8,404 nt of DNA from a bacterium (lineage in GTDB: Bacteria > Actinomycetota > Thermoleophilia > Solirubrobacterales > 70-9): assembly GCA_002919115.1 (NCBI GenBank), contig PKER01000358.1:1-8404 (forward strand), in the 5' to 3' direction. The translations under genes were made by a program, and so were the position numbers. The notes below the pieces were generated by a model. It worked only from the letters and a program-made list of their open reading frames with translations, was not told the DNA's origin and did not search any database. This document shows positions 1 to 6,710 of the stretch, piece by piece. Each line of letters opens with the position of its first letter. Position 1 is the first letter of the stretch.

Positions 1-1250
1 TCGGCCAGCTCGGCCTCGGCCTCGTGCTGCTCTTCATCGGCGTCGCGATGCTCGGCGGGCGCTTCGTGCCGCCGATCGCGAGCGCGATCGGGTGGCCGAT
101 CGCCAAGCTGCGCGGCATCACGGGCCACCTCGCGCGCCAGAACGCGCAGCGACAGCCGGGCCGCACGGCGACCACGGCGGCGGCGCTCATGATCGGCGTC
201 GCCCTCGTGGTGTTCGTGGGCGTCTTCTCCTCCTCGCTCAAGGCGTCGATCGGCGAGACCCTGGACCGGCAGTTCTCGGGCGACCTCGCGATCCTCAACC
301 AGGACGGCTTCTCCCCCATCCCGTCGGCGATCGCGGCCGAGGTCGGCCAGGTCGACGGCGTCGCCGTGGCCACGCCGCTGACCGCCGTCCCGGCGCGCAT
401 CGAGGGGCTCGACCAGGAGACGTTCCTCGGCGGGCTCGAGCGCGACCTGCCCGAGATCACCAGCCTGGAGTGGGTGGAGGGCGACGATGCGACCCTCCGC
501 AACCTCTCGGCCGACGGCGCGATCGTCGAGTCCGGCTGGGGCGAGGACAACGGCGTCGCCGTCGGCGACGAGGTCGAGCTCACCGGGCCGGGCGGCGAGA
601 CGCTCGCCGTCACCGTCGAGGGGAGCGTGCGCGACCCCGCGGGCCTGTTCGTGGGCACGCTCGCCTTGCCGCGTGAGACCCTGCGCGAAGAGCTCGGTGC
701 GCGCGGCGAGTTCTCGGTGCTCGTCGGCTTCGGCCCGGACGCCGACCCCGAGGCGACGCGGGCGGCCGTGGACGAGCTGCTCGCCCAGCGCTTCCCGGTG
801 GCTGAGGCGCGCAACCAGCAGGAGCTCAAGGACGAGCAGGCCCAGCAGGTCGATCAGCTCGTCACGCTGATCTACGTGCTCCTCGGCCTCGCGGTGATCG
901 TCTCGATCTTCGGCATCGTGAACACGCTCGCGCTCACGATCCTCGAGCGCACCCGCGAGCTCGCGATGCTGCGCGCGATCGGCACCTCGCGCAGCCAGGT
1001 ACGGCGCATGGTGCGCTACGAGTCGGTGATCAACGCGCTGCTCGGGACGATCGTCGGCGCGGTGATCGGGCTCGTGCTCGCGTCGCTCGCGGTCAACGCG
1101 CTCGCCGAGGAGGGGCTCGTGCTCTCGATCCCGGTGGCGCTGCCGATCGTCGTGCTCGTCGCGGCGATCGTCCTGGGGGTGCTCGCGGCGATCGGGCCGG
1201 CGCGCCGCACATCGAGGCTGGACCTGATCGAGGCGTTGCAGTATGAGTGA
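1..1250 (+). CDS. FtsX/MacB-type ABC transporter permease, C-terminal part (5' end outside window)
   Basis: The reading frame is open from the left edge (first full codon at 3) to TGA at 1248-1250, so the start lies upstream. The visible 415 residues begin with a hydrophobic segment, then a linker (LARQNAQRQPGRTATTAAA) typical of the junction between the two FtsX modules of long actinobacterial ABC3 permeases. Next come a membrane segment (ALMIGVALVVFVGVF), an extracytoplasmic region of roughly 200 residues resembling a MacB-type core domain, and three C-terminal membrane segments. The loop ERTRELAMLRAIGTSRSQVRRM and the tail RRTSRLDLIEAL are hallmarks of the FtsX domain. Such permeases pair with a LolD/MacB-like ATPase, usually encoded next door, and act in lipid, lipoprotein or peptide export, or as mechanotransmitters. 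The substrate cannot be told from sequence. The gene ends 16 bp from the convergent 1267-1602 gene. The family assignment is firm; the function is inferred only at family level. Confidence 0.93.
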   Translation, partial: GQLGLGLVLLFIGVAMLGGRFVPPIASAIGWPIAKLRGITGHLARQNAQRQPGRTATTAAALMIGVALVVFVGVFSSSLKASIGETLDRQFSGDLAILNQDGFSPIPSAIAAEVGQVDGVAVATPLTAVPARIEGLDQETFLGGLERDLPEITSLEWVEGDDATLRNLSADGAIVESGWGEDNGVAVGDEVELTGPGGETLAVTVEGSVRDPAGLFVGTLALPRETLREELGARGEFSVLVGFGPDADPEATRAAVDELLAQRFPVAEARNQQELKDEQAQQVDQLVTLIYVLLGLAVIVSIFGIVNTLALTILERTRELAMLRAIGTSRSQVRRMVRYESVINALLGTIVGAVIGLVLASLAVNALAEEGLVLSIPVALPIVVLVAAIVLGVLAAIGPARRTSRLDLIEALQYE

Positions 1251-1266
1251 GGGCGCGCGAACGCGG

Positions 1267-1602
1267 CTACTGCCAGCGGCCGCCCGCCTTCGCCCACTCG
1301 ACCAGATGATCGACGCCGCAGAAGTGATCTGCGATCCGGTGCTCGCCGCGGTGGCGGACCAAGACGACGTGGGCCTCGGGGTCGAGGTCGGCCCCGCACT
1401 GCGAGCAGGCGAAGGACCGCGACTCGGTCAGGTGGGGGTCGTCGAGGGCGCCGGCCTCCCAGAACGCGCCCTTGATGCCCCAGGGCACGAGGTGCTCGAG
1501 CCGGCAGAAGACCGCGCGGCGCTCCCCCGCGGGCTCGTAGGCGCGAAAGCCGTCGTCGGCCTCGACCGCCGCCCCGCACCAGCTACAGCGTTCAGCGTCC
1601 AT
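1267..1602 (-). CDS. Small Cys/His-rich protein with two tandem zinc-finger-like modules, function unknown
   Basis: 111 residues, ATG at 1602-1600, convergent with the permease gene and divergent from the dehydrogenase gene with only 20 bp between. I do not recognise a named family. The protein is an internal duplication. Module 1 has C6-x2-C9-G, then F32-C33-x3-H37 followed by LVPWGIKGAFW. Module 2 has C66-x2-C69-G, then F94-C95-x3-H99 followed by LVEWAKAGGRW. The C-x2-C...F-C-x3-H layout suggests one zinc ion per module in a treble-clef or TRASH/FCS-like fold, but His replaces the usual last Cys, so this is inference. There is no signal peptide or membrane segment, so it is probably cytoplasmic. 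A purine-rich GGAGAGG (complement of 1616-1622) lies 13 nt before the ATG, a long spacing. Convincing periodic motif conservation argues that this is a real gene, not a shadow frame. Metal sensing, a protein contact or a nucleic-acid role are all open. Confidence 0.75.
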   Translation of the reverse strand: MDAERCSWCGAAVEADDGFRAYEPAGERRAVFCRLEHLVPWGIKGAFWEAGALDDPHLTESRSFACSQCGADLDPEAHVVLVRHRGEHRIADHFCGVDHLVEWAKAGGRWQ

Positions 1603-1622
1603 CCGACCGGGAAAGCCTCTCC

Positions 1623-2708
1623 ATGCCCGCGGTCAGCATAGTCGCGCTGGAGGGCGACCAGACGGGACAGGAGCTCCTCGAGGAGGCGCTCCGGGTGCTC
1701 GACCCGGCCGTGATCGGCGCGGACGTCGCGATCGAGCGCTTCGACCTCTCGCTGGAGAACAGGCGAGCGACGGGCAACGCCGTGTGCCTGGAGGCGGCGC
1801 GGCGGATGCGCGAGACCGGCTTCGGGCTCAAGGCGGCGACGATCACCCCCGAGGGGGCCGAGGACGTGGGCAGCCCGAACCGGATCCTGCGCGAGGCGAT
1901 CGACGGCACGCTGATCGTCCGGACCGGCAGGCGCATCCCGGGGGTGACGCCGGTGGCGGGCGTGCACCACCCGATCTCGATCTGCCGGATGGCGGTCGGG
2001 GACGCGTACGGGGCCGAGCAGTGGCGCGAGCGCACCGAGGACGGCGACGAGCTCGCCCACCGGACCGAGACGATCCGCCGCTCGCACTGCCGCGCGGTCG
2101 CCGAGTACGCGTTCCGCGAGGCGCGGCGGCTGGGCGGGAAGGTCTACGGCGGGCCGAAGTGGACGGTGAGCCCCGTCTACGAGGGGATGCTCAAGGAGGA
2201 GATGGACGCGGCGGCGCAGCGCCATCCCGACGTCGCATACGAGCCCGTGCTGATCGACGCCACGCTCGCCGGCCTCGTGTCCGGGGCGGCCGACGCGCCG
2301 CTCGTCATCCCCTGCCTCAACCGCGACGGCGACCTCCTCTCCGACCTCGTCCTGCCCATGTTCGGCTCGATCGCGGGCGCCGAGTCGCTCCTGCTCGCCC
2401 TGGACGAGGACCTCGAGCCCACGGTCGTCATGGCCGAGGCCCCGCACGGCACGGCGCCCGCGCTCGAGGGCAAGGACGTGGCCAACCCGATGGCGATGAT
2501 CCTCGCTGCGGCGGCGCTCCTGGAGCGCGCGGAGGCCACCGCGGAGGCCGCGCGGGCGATCCGCGCGAGCGTCGCGGAGGCGGTCGCCGAGGGGGTGCGC
2601 ACGGCCGATCTCGGCGGCCACGCGGGCACCCGTGAGTTCACGGACGCCGTGATCGAGCGCGCCTCCCGTAAGCTGGCGGCGGCCGGAGGCCAGGCAGGGA
2701 AGGGCTGA
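1623..2708 (+). CDS. Isocitrate/isopropylmalate dehydrogenase-family protein, eukaryotic-type-IDH-like active site
   Basis: 361 residues, a normal length for this oxidative-decarboxylase family. The N-terminus VSIVALEGDQTGQEL is the family start motif (usually GDGxG; Gln13 replaces Gly). Compared from memory with human IDH1, these active-site positions appear kept: ATITP (71-76), S84 and N86 in GSPN, R90 and R100, R122 and Y129 in CRMAVGDAY (IDH1 R132/Y139), K179 in GGPKW (K212), D212 in LID (D252), and D237/D241 in CLNRDGDLLSD (D275/D279). Cofactor loop H275-G-T and N288 are present, but the Arg-His pair after HGT that binds the NADP 2'-phosphate in IDH1 is replaced by APAL, so NAD or another cofactor is likely. 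ATG 1623 fits the family N-terminus; a weak GGGAAAG (1609-1615) precedes it. Substrate may be isocitrate or another 2-hydroxy acid; tartrate/isopropylmalate-type chemistry cannot be excluded. It lies 43 bp upstream of livH, same strand. Confidence 0.85.
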   Translation: MPAVSIVALEGDQTGQELLEEALRVLDPAVIGADVAIERFDLSLENRRATGNAVCLEAARRMRETGFGLKAATITPEGAEDVGSPNRILREAIDGTLIVRTGRRIPGVTPVAGVHHPISICRMAVGDAYGAEQWRERTEDGDELAHRTETIRRSHCRAVAEYAFREARRLGGKVYGGPKWTVSPVYEGMLKEEMDAAAQRHPDVAYEPVLIDATLAGLVSGAADAPLVIPCLNRDGDLLSDLVLPMFGSIAGAESLLLALDEDLEPTVVMAEAPHGTAPALEGKDVANPMAMILAAAALLERAEATAEAARAIRASVAEAVAEGVRTADLGGHAGTREFTDAVIERASRKLAAAGGQAGKG

Positions 2709-2714
2709 GCGCTC

Positions 2715-2741
2715 TTGTTTGTGTGGGAATTCGCATAGGAT
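2715..2741 (+). promoter_or_regulatory. Candidate promoter for the liv operon
   Basis: The gap between the dehydrogenase stop and livH contains an AT-rich stretch that stands out from its GC-rich surroundings. TTGTTT at 2715-2720 could be a -35 element, and TAGGAT at 2736-2741 fits the actinobacterial -10 form TANNNT; the spacer is 15 bp, shorter than ideal. Transcription from it would begin near 2748-2752, almost at the livH ATG at 2752, giving a very short leader or a leaderless mRNA. Inferred from sequence only. Confidence 0.4.
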
Positions 2742-2751
2742 GCCGCCGCTG

Positions 2752-3762
2752 ATGGAGGGTGGAGAGGCAATCGGGCCGCCGCTCGGCGTTCGGGCCGGAG
2801 CCCTGGAATGGGCACGGCGCAACCCCGCCTGGGTAGCAGTCGGGGTCCTGGCGCTGGTCTCGGTGATCCTGATCATCACCGACGGCCTCCAGCCCTTCGC
2901 GCAGCGGTCGGTCAACGGGCTCGTCGCGGGCTCCTACTTCGCGCTCGGCGCGATCGGGCTCACGCTCGTCTACGGGATCCTCAAGCTCGTCAACTTCGCG
3001 CACGGCGACACGCTCACGCTCGGCGCCTACATCGGGTTCTTCTTCAACGTCACCCTCGGCCTGCCGATCTTCATCGCGATCCTGCTCGCGATCGCGCTCG
3101 TCGGGCTCTTCGGCGTCGCGACCGAGAAGGTCATGTGGCGGCCGATGCGCCGCAAGCGCGCGGGCATGCTGCAGCTGCTGCTGATGGCGCTCGGGCTGGC
3201 GTTCGTGCTGCGCAACGCGATCCAGTTCGTCGCCGGCACCCAGCCGCGGTCGCTGGACGTCGACGTGACCAGCACCTACTCGTTCCTGGGTCTCACGATC
3301 GGGCGCACGGAGCTCTACGTCGTGATCACGGGCTTCGTCGTGCTCTCCGCGGTGGCCTGGATGCTGCGCTCGACGCGGCTCGGCCGCGAGATGCGCGCGC
3401 TCGCCGACAACTTCGACCTCGCCGAGACCACCGGCATCGACACCGGCCGCGTCGTCTACATCACGTGGTTCTTGGCGGCCGGGCTCGCCGGGCTCGCCGG
3501 CGTCCTCGTCGTCGCCTCGTCGGGCTCGCTCAACCCGAACACCGGGTTCTTCCTGCTGCTGCCGATCTTCGCGGCGGTCGTGCTCGGGGGCATCGGCAAC
3601 GCCTTCGGCGCGCTCGCCGGCGGGATCGTGATCGGCCTCGCGCAGGAGTGGTCGACGCTCGTGTTCGCCCCCGAGTGGAAGGTCGCCGTGAGCTTCGTCG
3701 TGCTCATCATCGTCCTGATCGTTCGCCCGCAGGGCATCTTCGGCAGGGAGCGGACGCTGTGA
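2752..3762 (+). CDS. livH: Branched-chain amino acid type ABC transporter permease LivH
   Basis: One of the two membrane subunits of a HAAT-family (LivFGHMJK-type) importer; it forms half of the translocation channel with LivM. Of 336 residues, the first ~45 are an N-terminal extension plus a first membrane segment (WVAVGVLALVSVILII). The family core follows: VNGLVAGSYFALGAIGLTLV and LVNFAHGDTLTLGAY, then several membrane helices. The cytoplasmic ATPase-contact loop is EMRALADNFDLAETTGID, and the end carries VVLGGIGNAFGALAGG and RPQGIFGRE. Start choice is uncertain. ATG 2752 has AGGA at 2737-2740 (11-nt spacing) and would suit a near-leaderless transcript; ATG 2740 (four residues longer) and TTG 2719 are also in frame. 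The stop overlaps the livM start by one base (TGATG), so translation is probably coupled. Function is well supported by family motifs and operon order; substrate (Leu/Ile/Val, other amino acids, urea, aromatic acids) is not. Confidence 0.93.
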   Translation: MEGGEAIGPPLGVRAGALEWARRNPAWVAVGVLALVSVILIITDGLQPFAQRSVNGLVAGSYFALGAIGLTLVYGILKLVNFAHGDTLTLGAYIGFFFNVTLGLPIFIAILLAIALVGLFGVATEKVMWRPMRRKRAGMLQLLLMALGLAFVLRNAIQFVAGTQPRSLDVDVTSTYSFLGLTIGRTELYVVITGFVVLSAVAWMLRSTRLGREMRALADNFDLAETTGIDTGRVVYITWFLAAGLAGLAGVLVVASSGSLNPNTGFFLLLPIFAAVVLGGIGNAFGALAGGIVIGLAQEWSTLVFAPEWKVAVSFVVLIIVLIVRPQGIFGRERTL

Positions 3763-4760
3763 TGTCACTGCCGCTGGCCATCTCCTTCAACTTCCTGACC
3801 GCCTGGGAGTTCTGGATCGGCGTCGGCGTCTTCGCCGGCATCTACGGGATCTTCGTGCTCGGCCTGCAGCTCAACGTGGGCTACACGGGCATCGTCAACT
3901 TCGGCCAGGCGGGCTTCATGGCGATCGGCGCCTACTCGGCGATCATCCTGGTCGTCGAGGTCGGGGTGCCGTTCCTGCTCGCGCTCGTGCTCTCGGTCCT
4001 GATCACGATGCTGATCGGGGTGCTGATCGGCCTCCCGTCGCTGCGGCTGCGCGCCGACTACTTCGCGATCGCGACGATCGCCTTCTCGGAGATCATCCGC
4101 GACATCGCGCAGAACGCGCGCGGGCTCACGGGCGGCAACCAGGGCACGATCTCGCTCGAGCTCGACAACAACGTGTTCTTCACCGACCCCTGGTTCAAGG
4201 TCTCCGACTGGATCTCGGACAACATCCTCGACCCGATCGGGCTGAGCGGACTGGAGTTCGAGAACCTGCCGCTGCTGATCGTCGTCTGGATCGCGCTCGG
4301 GCTACTCGCGCTCGGGATGACGATGCTCATCCGCTCGCCGTGGGGCCGCGTGCTGCGCGCGATCCGCGAGGACGAGGACGCGGCCCGGGCGCTCGGCAAG
4401 AACGTCCTCTCCTACAAGCTCCAGTCGCTCGCGCTGTCCTCCGCGCTGGGCGCGATCGCCGGCTGGTTCTTGGCGTTCAACCTCCAGTCGGTGAGCCAGG
4501 ACAACTTCGAGCCGCTCTACACGTTCCTGGGCTACGCGATCCTGGTTCTGGGCGGCATGGCGACGTTCGGGGGCGTGCTCGTCGGGTCGATCATCCTCTG
4601 GACGGTGCTCGAGGGCTTCCGGTTCCTCGACCTGCCGCTGTCGGCCGACAAGCAGGCCGCGCTGCGCTTCATGATCGTGGGCGTGGTGCTGATCCTGCTG
4701 ATGGCGTTCCGCCCGCAGGGCGTCTTCGGCAAGCGCGAGGAGATGGTGCTCGGTGACTGA
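3762..4760 (+). CDS. livM: Branched-chain amino acid type ABC transporter permease LivM
   Basis: 332 residues; the second channel subunit of the HAAT importer. It starts at ATG 3762 in the TGATG overlap with livH; AGGGAG at 3744-3749 is a distant Shine-Dalgarno candidate, and coupling to livH is more likely to drive initiation. Visible landmarks are the LivM core GLQLNVGYTGIVNFGQAGFM and the conserved LRADYFAIATIAFSEIIRDI with RGLTGGNQG. These are followed by a long extracytoplasmic loop, the ATPase-contact loop RVLRAIREDEDAARALGKNV, and a C-terminal RPQGVFGKRE that mirrors the LivH end. About eight to ten hydrophobic segments are apparent by eye. The reading frame stays open far upstream inside livH, but that part is a shadow with Arg/Ala-rich low-complexity sequence and no family match. 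The last eight bases overlap the livG start. Confidence is high for family and role, low for substrate. Confidence 0.95.
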   Translation: MSLPLAISFNFLTAWEFWIGVGVFAGIYGIFVLGLQLNVGYTGIVNFGQAGFMAIGAYSAIILVVEVGVPFLLALVLSVLITMLIGVLIGLPSLRLRADYFAIATIAFSEIIRDIAQNARGLTGGNQGTISLELDNNVFFTDPWFKVSDWISDNILDPIGLSGLEFENLPLLIVVWIALGLLALGMTMLIRSPWGRVLRAIREDEDAARALGKNVLSYKLQSLALSSALGAIAGWFLAFNLQSVSQDNFEPLYTFLGYAILVLGGMATFGGVLVGSIILWTVLEGFRFLDLPLSADKQAALRFMIVGVVLILLMAFRPQGVFGKREEMVLGD

Positions 4761-5596
4761 GGCGCGCGCGAACGGCAAGCCGATCCTCAACGTCCAGGAC
4801 GTGCACCTGGCCTTCGGCGGCATCAAGGCCGTCAACGGCGCCACGTTCGACGTGCGGGAGGGCTCGATCACGGCGCTGATCGGGCCCAACGGCGCCGGCA
4901 AGACGACGCTGTTCAACATCATCACTGGCTTCTACAAGCCGCAGGCGGGCGAGATCACCTACAACGGCGAGTCGATCTTCGGCAAGCCGCCGCACGCGAT
5001 CACCAAGCGCGGCATGGTGCGCACCTTCCAGATCACGAAGGCGCTCGGCGCGATGCCGGTGATCGACAACATGCTGCTCGCCGCGCCCCGCCAGCCGGGC
5101 GAGAACCTGGCCACGCTCTTGACTCGCCGCCGGGCGGTGCGCCAGCGCGAGAAGGAGATCTACGAGCACGCCTACGAGCTGCTGCGCACGTTCAACCTCG
5201 AGAGCAAGGCAAACGACTACGCCGCGACGCTCTCCGGCGGCCAGCGCAAGCTGCTCGAGCTCGCGCGGGCGCTGATGACCGAGCCGCGCATGGTGCTGCT
5301 CGACGAGCCGATGGCGGGCATCAACCCCAGCCTGGGCCGTCGCCTGCTCGAGCACATGGAGCGCCTGCGCTCCGAGGAGGGCGTGACGTTCCTCTTCGTC
5401 GAGCACGACATGGAGGTGGTGATGAACCACTCCGACGAGGTGATCGTGATGGCGCTCGGGCGCGTGATCTCGCGCGGCACGCCGCAGGAGGTGCGCTCGG
5501 ACCAGCGCGTGGTCGACGCGTACCTGGGCGGCAGCGGCGAGACCGAGGTGCCCGAGGGCCCGCCTACGCCCCCGTCGGCCGATGGAGGTGTGCAGG

Positions 5597-5604
<8 letters not shown>
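4753..5604 (+). CDS. livG: Branched-chain amino acid type ABC transporter ATPase LivG
   Basis: 283 residues; one of the two cytoplasmic ATPases that power the LivH/LivM channel. All nucleotide-binding motifs are present: Walker A GPNGAGKTT (44-52), Q-loop Q93 in RTFQ, signature LSGGQ (160-164), Walker B MVLLDEP (D184, E185) and switch H218 in VEHD. The PMAGINP stretch after Walker B and the RTFQITKAL region are typical of LivG. GTG at 4753 is chosen because GAGGAG (4737-4742) lies 10 nt upstream and because translation from it gives a normal LivG N-terminus just before the LNVQDVHLAFGGIKAV strand. The start overlaps the livM stop by eight bases. The C-terminus has a Pro/Glu/Gly-rich tail of about 20 residues beyond the usual family end, overlapping the livF start region. 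Family and role are well supported. Confidence 0.95.
5584..5590 (+). promoter_or_regulatory. Shine-Dalgarno site that decides the livF start
   Basis: GGAGGTG at 5584-5590 is a near-perfect anti-16S match ending 6 nt before GTG 5597 (the GGAGG core ends 8 nt before). It supports GTG 5597 as the livF start. The alternative in-frame ATG at 5582 overlaps this site and has only CCCCGTCGGCCG in front of it. Confidence 0.8.
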
Positions 5605-6361
<757 letters not shown>

Positions 6362-6443
6362 CCCACGCGACCTCAACCTCCCGACGACCGATCCCACACT
6401 AAGTCGCCCTCGCGACGGGGCCCCGACCGCCGCGCCACTCCGA
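6362..6443. other. Intergenic spacer after livF
   Basis: There is no gene here. A small hairpin is possible (GTCGC 6403-6407 with GCGAC 6412-6416, four-base loop), followed by the 10-bp palindrome CGGGGCCCCG (6416-6425). Neither is followed by a T-run, so I do not call a terminator. Confidence 0.7.
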
Positions 6444-6486
6444 GTGAGGCGGATTTGTTCGCCTATGTCGTACGAATCCGCCTCAC
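6444..6486. repeat. Palindromic hairpin repeat, unit 1 (REP/BIME-like)
   Basis: 43-bp imperfect palindrome. The outer arms GTGAGGCGGAT and ATCCGCCTCAC are perfect complements, and pairing continues inward to an 18-bp stem (one T:T mismatch, one G:T wobble) around a 7-nt loop CCTATGT. A copy with 38 of 43 identical bases follows after 8 bp. It lies in an extragenic spacer between convergent genes, the usual place for REP-like elements, and is richer in A+T than its surroundings. There is no T-run, so terminator function is unlikely. The nature (REP-like element, mobile-element ends, or protein-binding site) is inference. Confidence 0.75.
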
Positions 6487-6494
6487 ATCCCGAG

Positions 6495-6537
6495 GTGAGG
6501 CGGATATGTGCGGCTATGTCGAACAAATCCGCCTCAC
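6495..6537. repeat. Palindromic hairpin repeat, unit 2 (REP/BIME-like)
   Basis: Second 43-bp copy, in the same orientation as unit 1. It has the same GTGAGGCGGAT/ATCCGCCTCAC arms; the stem is 18 positions with two mismatches and a 7-nt loop GCTATGT. The five differences from unit 1 fall in the inner part (four in the inner stem, one at the loop edge); the outer 11-bp arms and the central TATGTCG are unchanged. The left arm of unit 1 with its flank (6441-6461) is a perfect 21-bp inverted match to the right arm of unit 2 with its flank (6520-6540), so the pair can also fold as one long hairpin. Confidence 0.75.
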
Positions 6538-6542
6538 TCGGT

Positions 6543-6615
6543 CTCGCGCTGCGGCTCGGGCCGGCTCGCGCTGCGGCTCGGGCTGGTGATGCGGCTTGGG
6601 CGGGCTGGTGATGCG
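6543..6615. repeat. Degenerate 22-bp-period tandem repeat
   Basis: CTCGCGCTGCGGCTCGGG occurs at 6543-6560 and again at 6565-6582, so period 22. The first copy runs on with CCGG and the second with CTGG. CGGGCTGGTGATGCG then occurs at 6579-6593 and 6601-6615, again period 22. There is no coding signal here. It is probably a slippage-derived minisatellite-like stretch next to the palindromes. Confidence 0.65.
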
Positions 6616-6649
6616 CGTCGGGGGGCGTCCGCGGCCTGGCTTCGCCACG

Positions 6650-6686
6650 AAAAAGGGCCCCCGGCGCATGCCGGGGGCCCCTCTTT
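6650..6686 (-). terminator. Strong intrinsic terminator of livK, possibly bidirectional
   Basis: A perfect 11-bp GC stem (6655-6665 pairing with 6670-6680) with a GCAT loop. Read on the minus strand it is followed by TTTTT (complement of 6650-6654), a classic Rho-independent terminator beginning about 30 bp past the livK stop. On the plus strand it is followed by CTCTTTC (6681-6687) and preceded by an A-run, so it may also stop read-through from livF. Confidence 0.85.
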
Positions 6687-6710
6687 CAGCAATCAGGCGT
6701 TCGAGTCGCC

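Noticed and set aside
2706..2724. Terminator after the dehydrogenase gene (AGCGCT followed by TTGTTTG)
   Set aside because: The palindrome has no loop and only about four pairs; too weak to call.
1428..2915. Long open frame on the minus strand (495 codons)
   Set aside because: It lies opposite the dehydrogenase gene, is rich in Arg/His/Asp low-complexity sequence and matches no family; a shadow produced by high GC.
2808..3761. In-frame upstream extension of livM through livH
   Set aside because: Residues before the ATG at 3762 are Arg/Ala-rich shadow sequence; the LivM family match begins at 3762.
2638..3768. Minus-strand open frame opposite livH
   Set aside because: The translation is highly charged, Asp/Glu/Arg-rich and aperiodic, while the plus strand encodes an unmistakable LivH.
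6441..6540. Half-sites GTTCG and CGAAC in the palindromes as LexA boxes
   Set aside because: They are in the wrong order and too far apart for CGAAC-N4-GTTCG.
6441..6540. CRISPR array
   Set aside because: There are only two units, each a palindrome with an 8-bp gap; no regular unique spacers.
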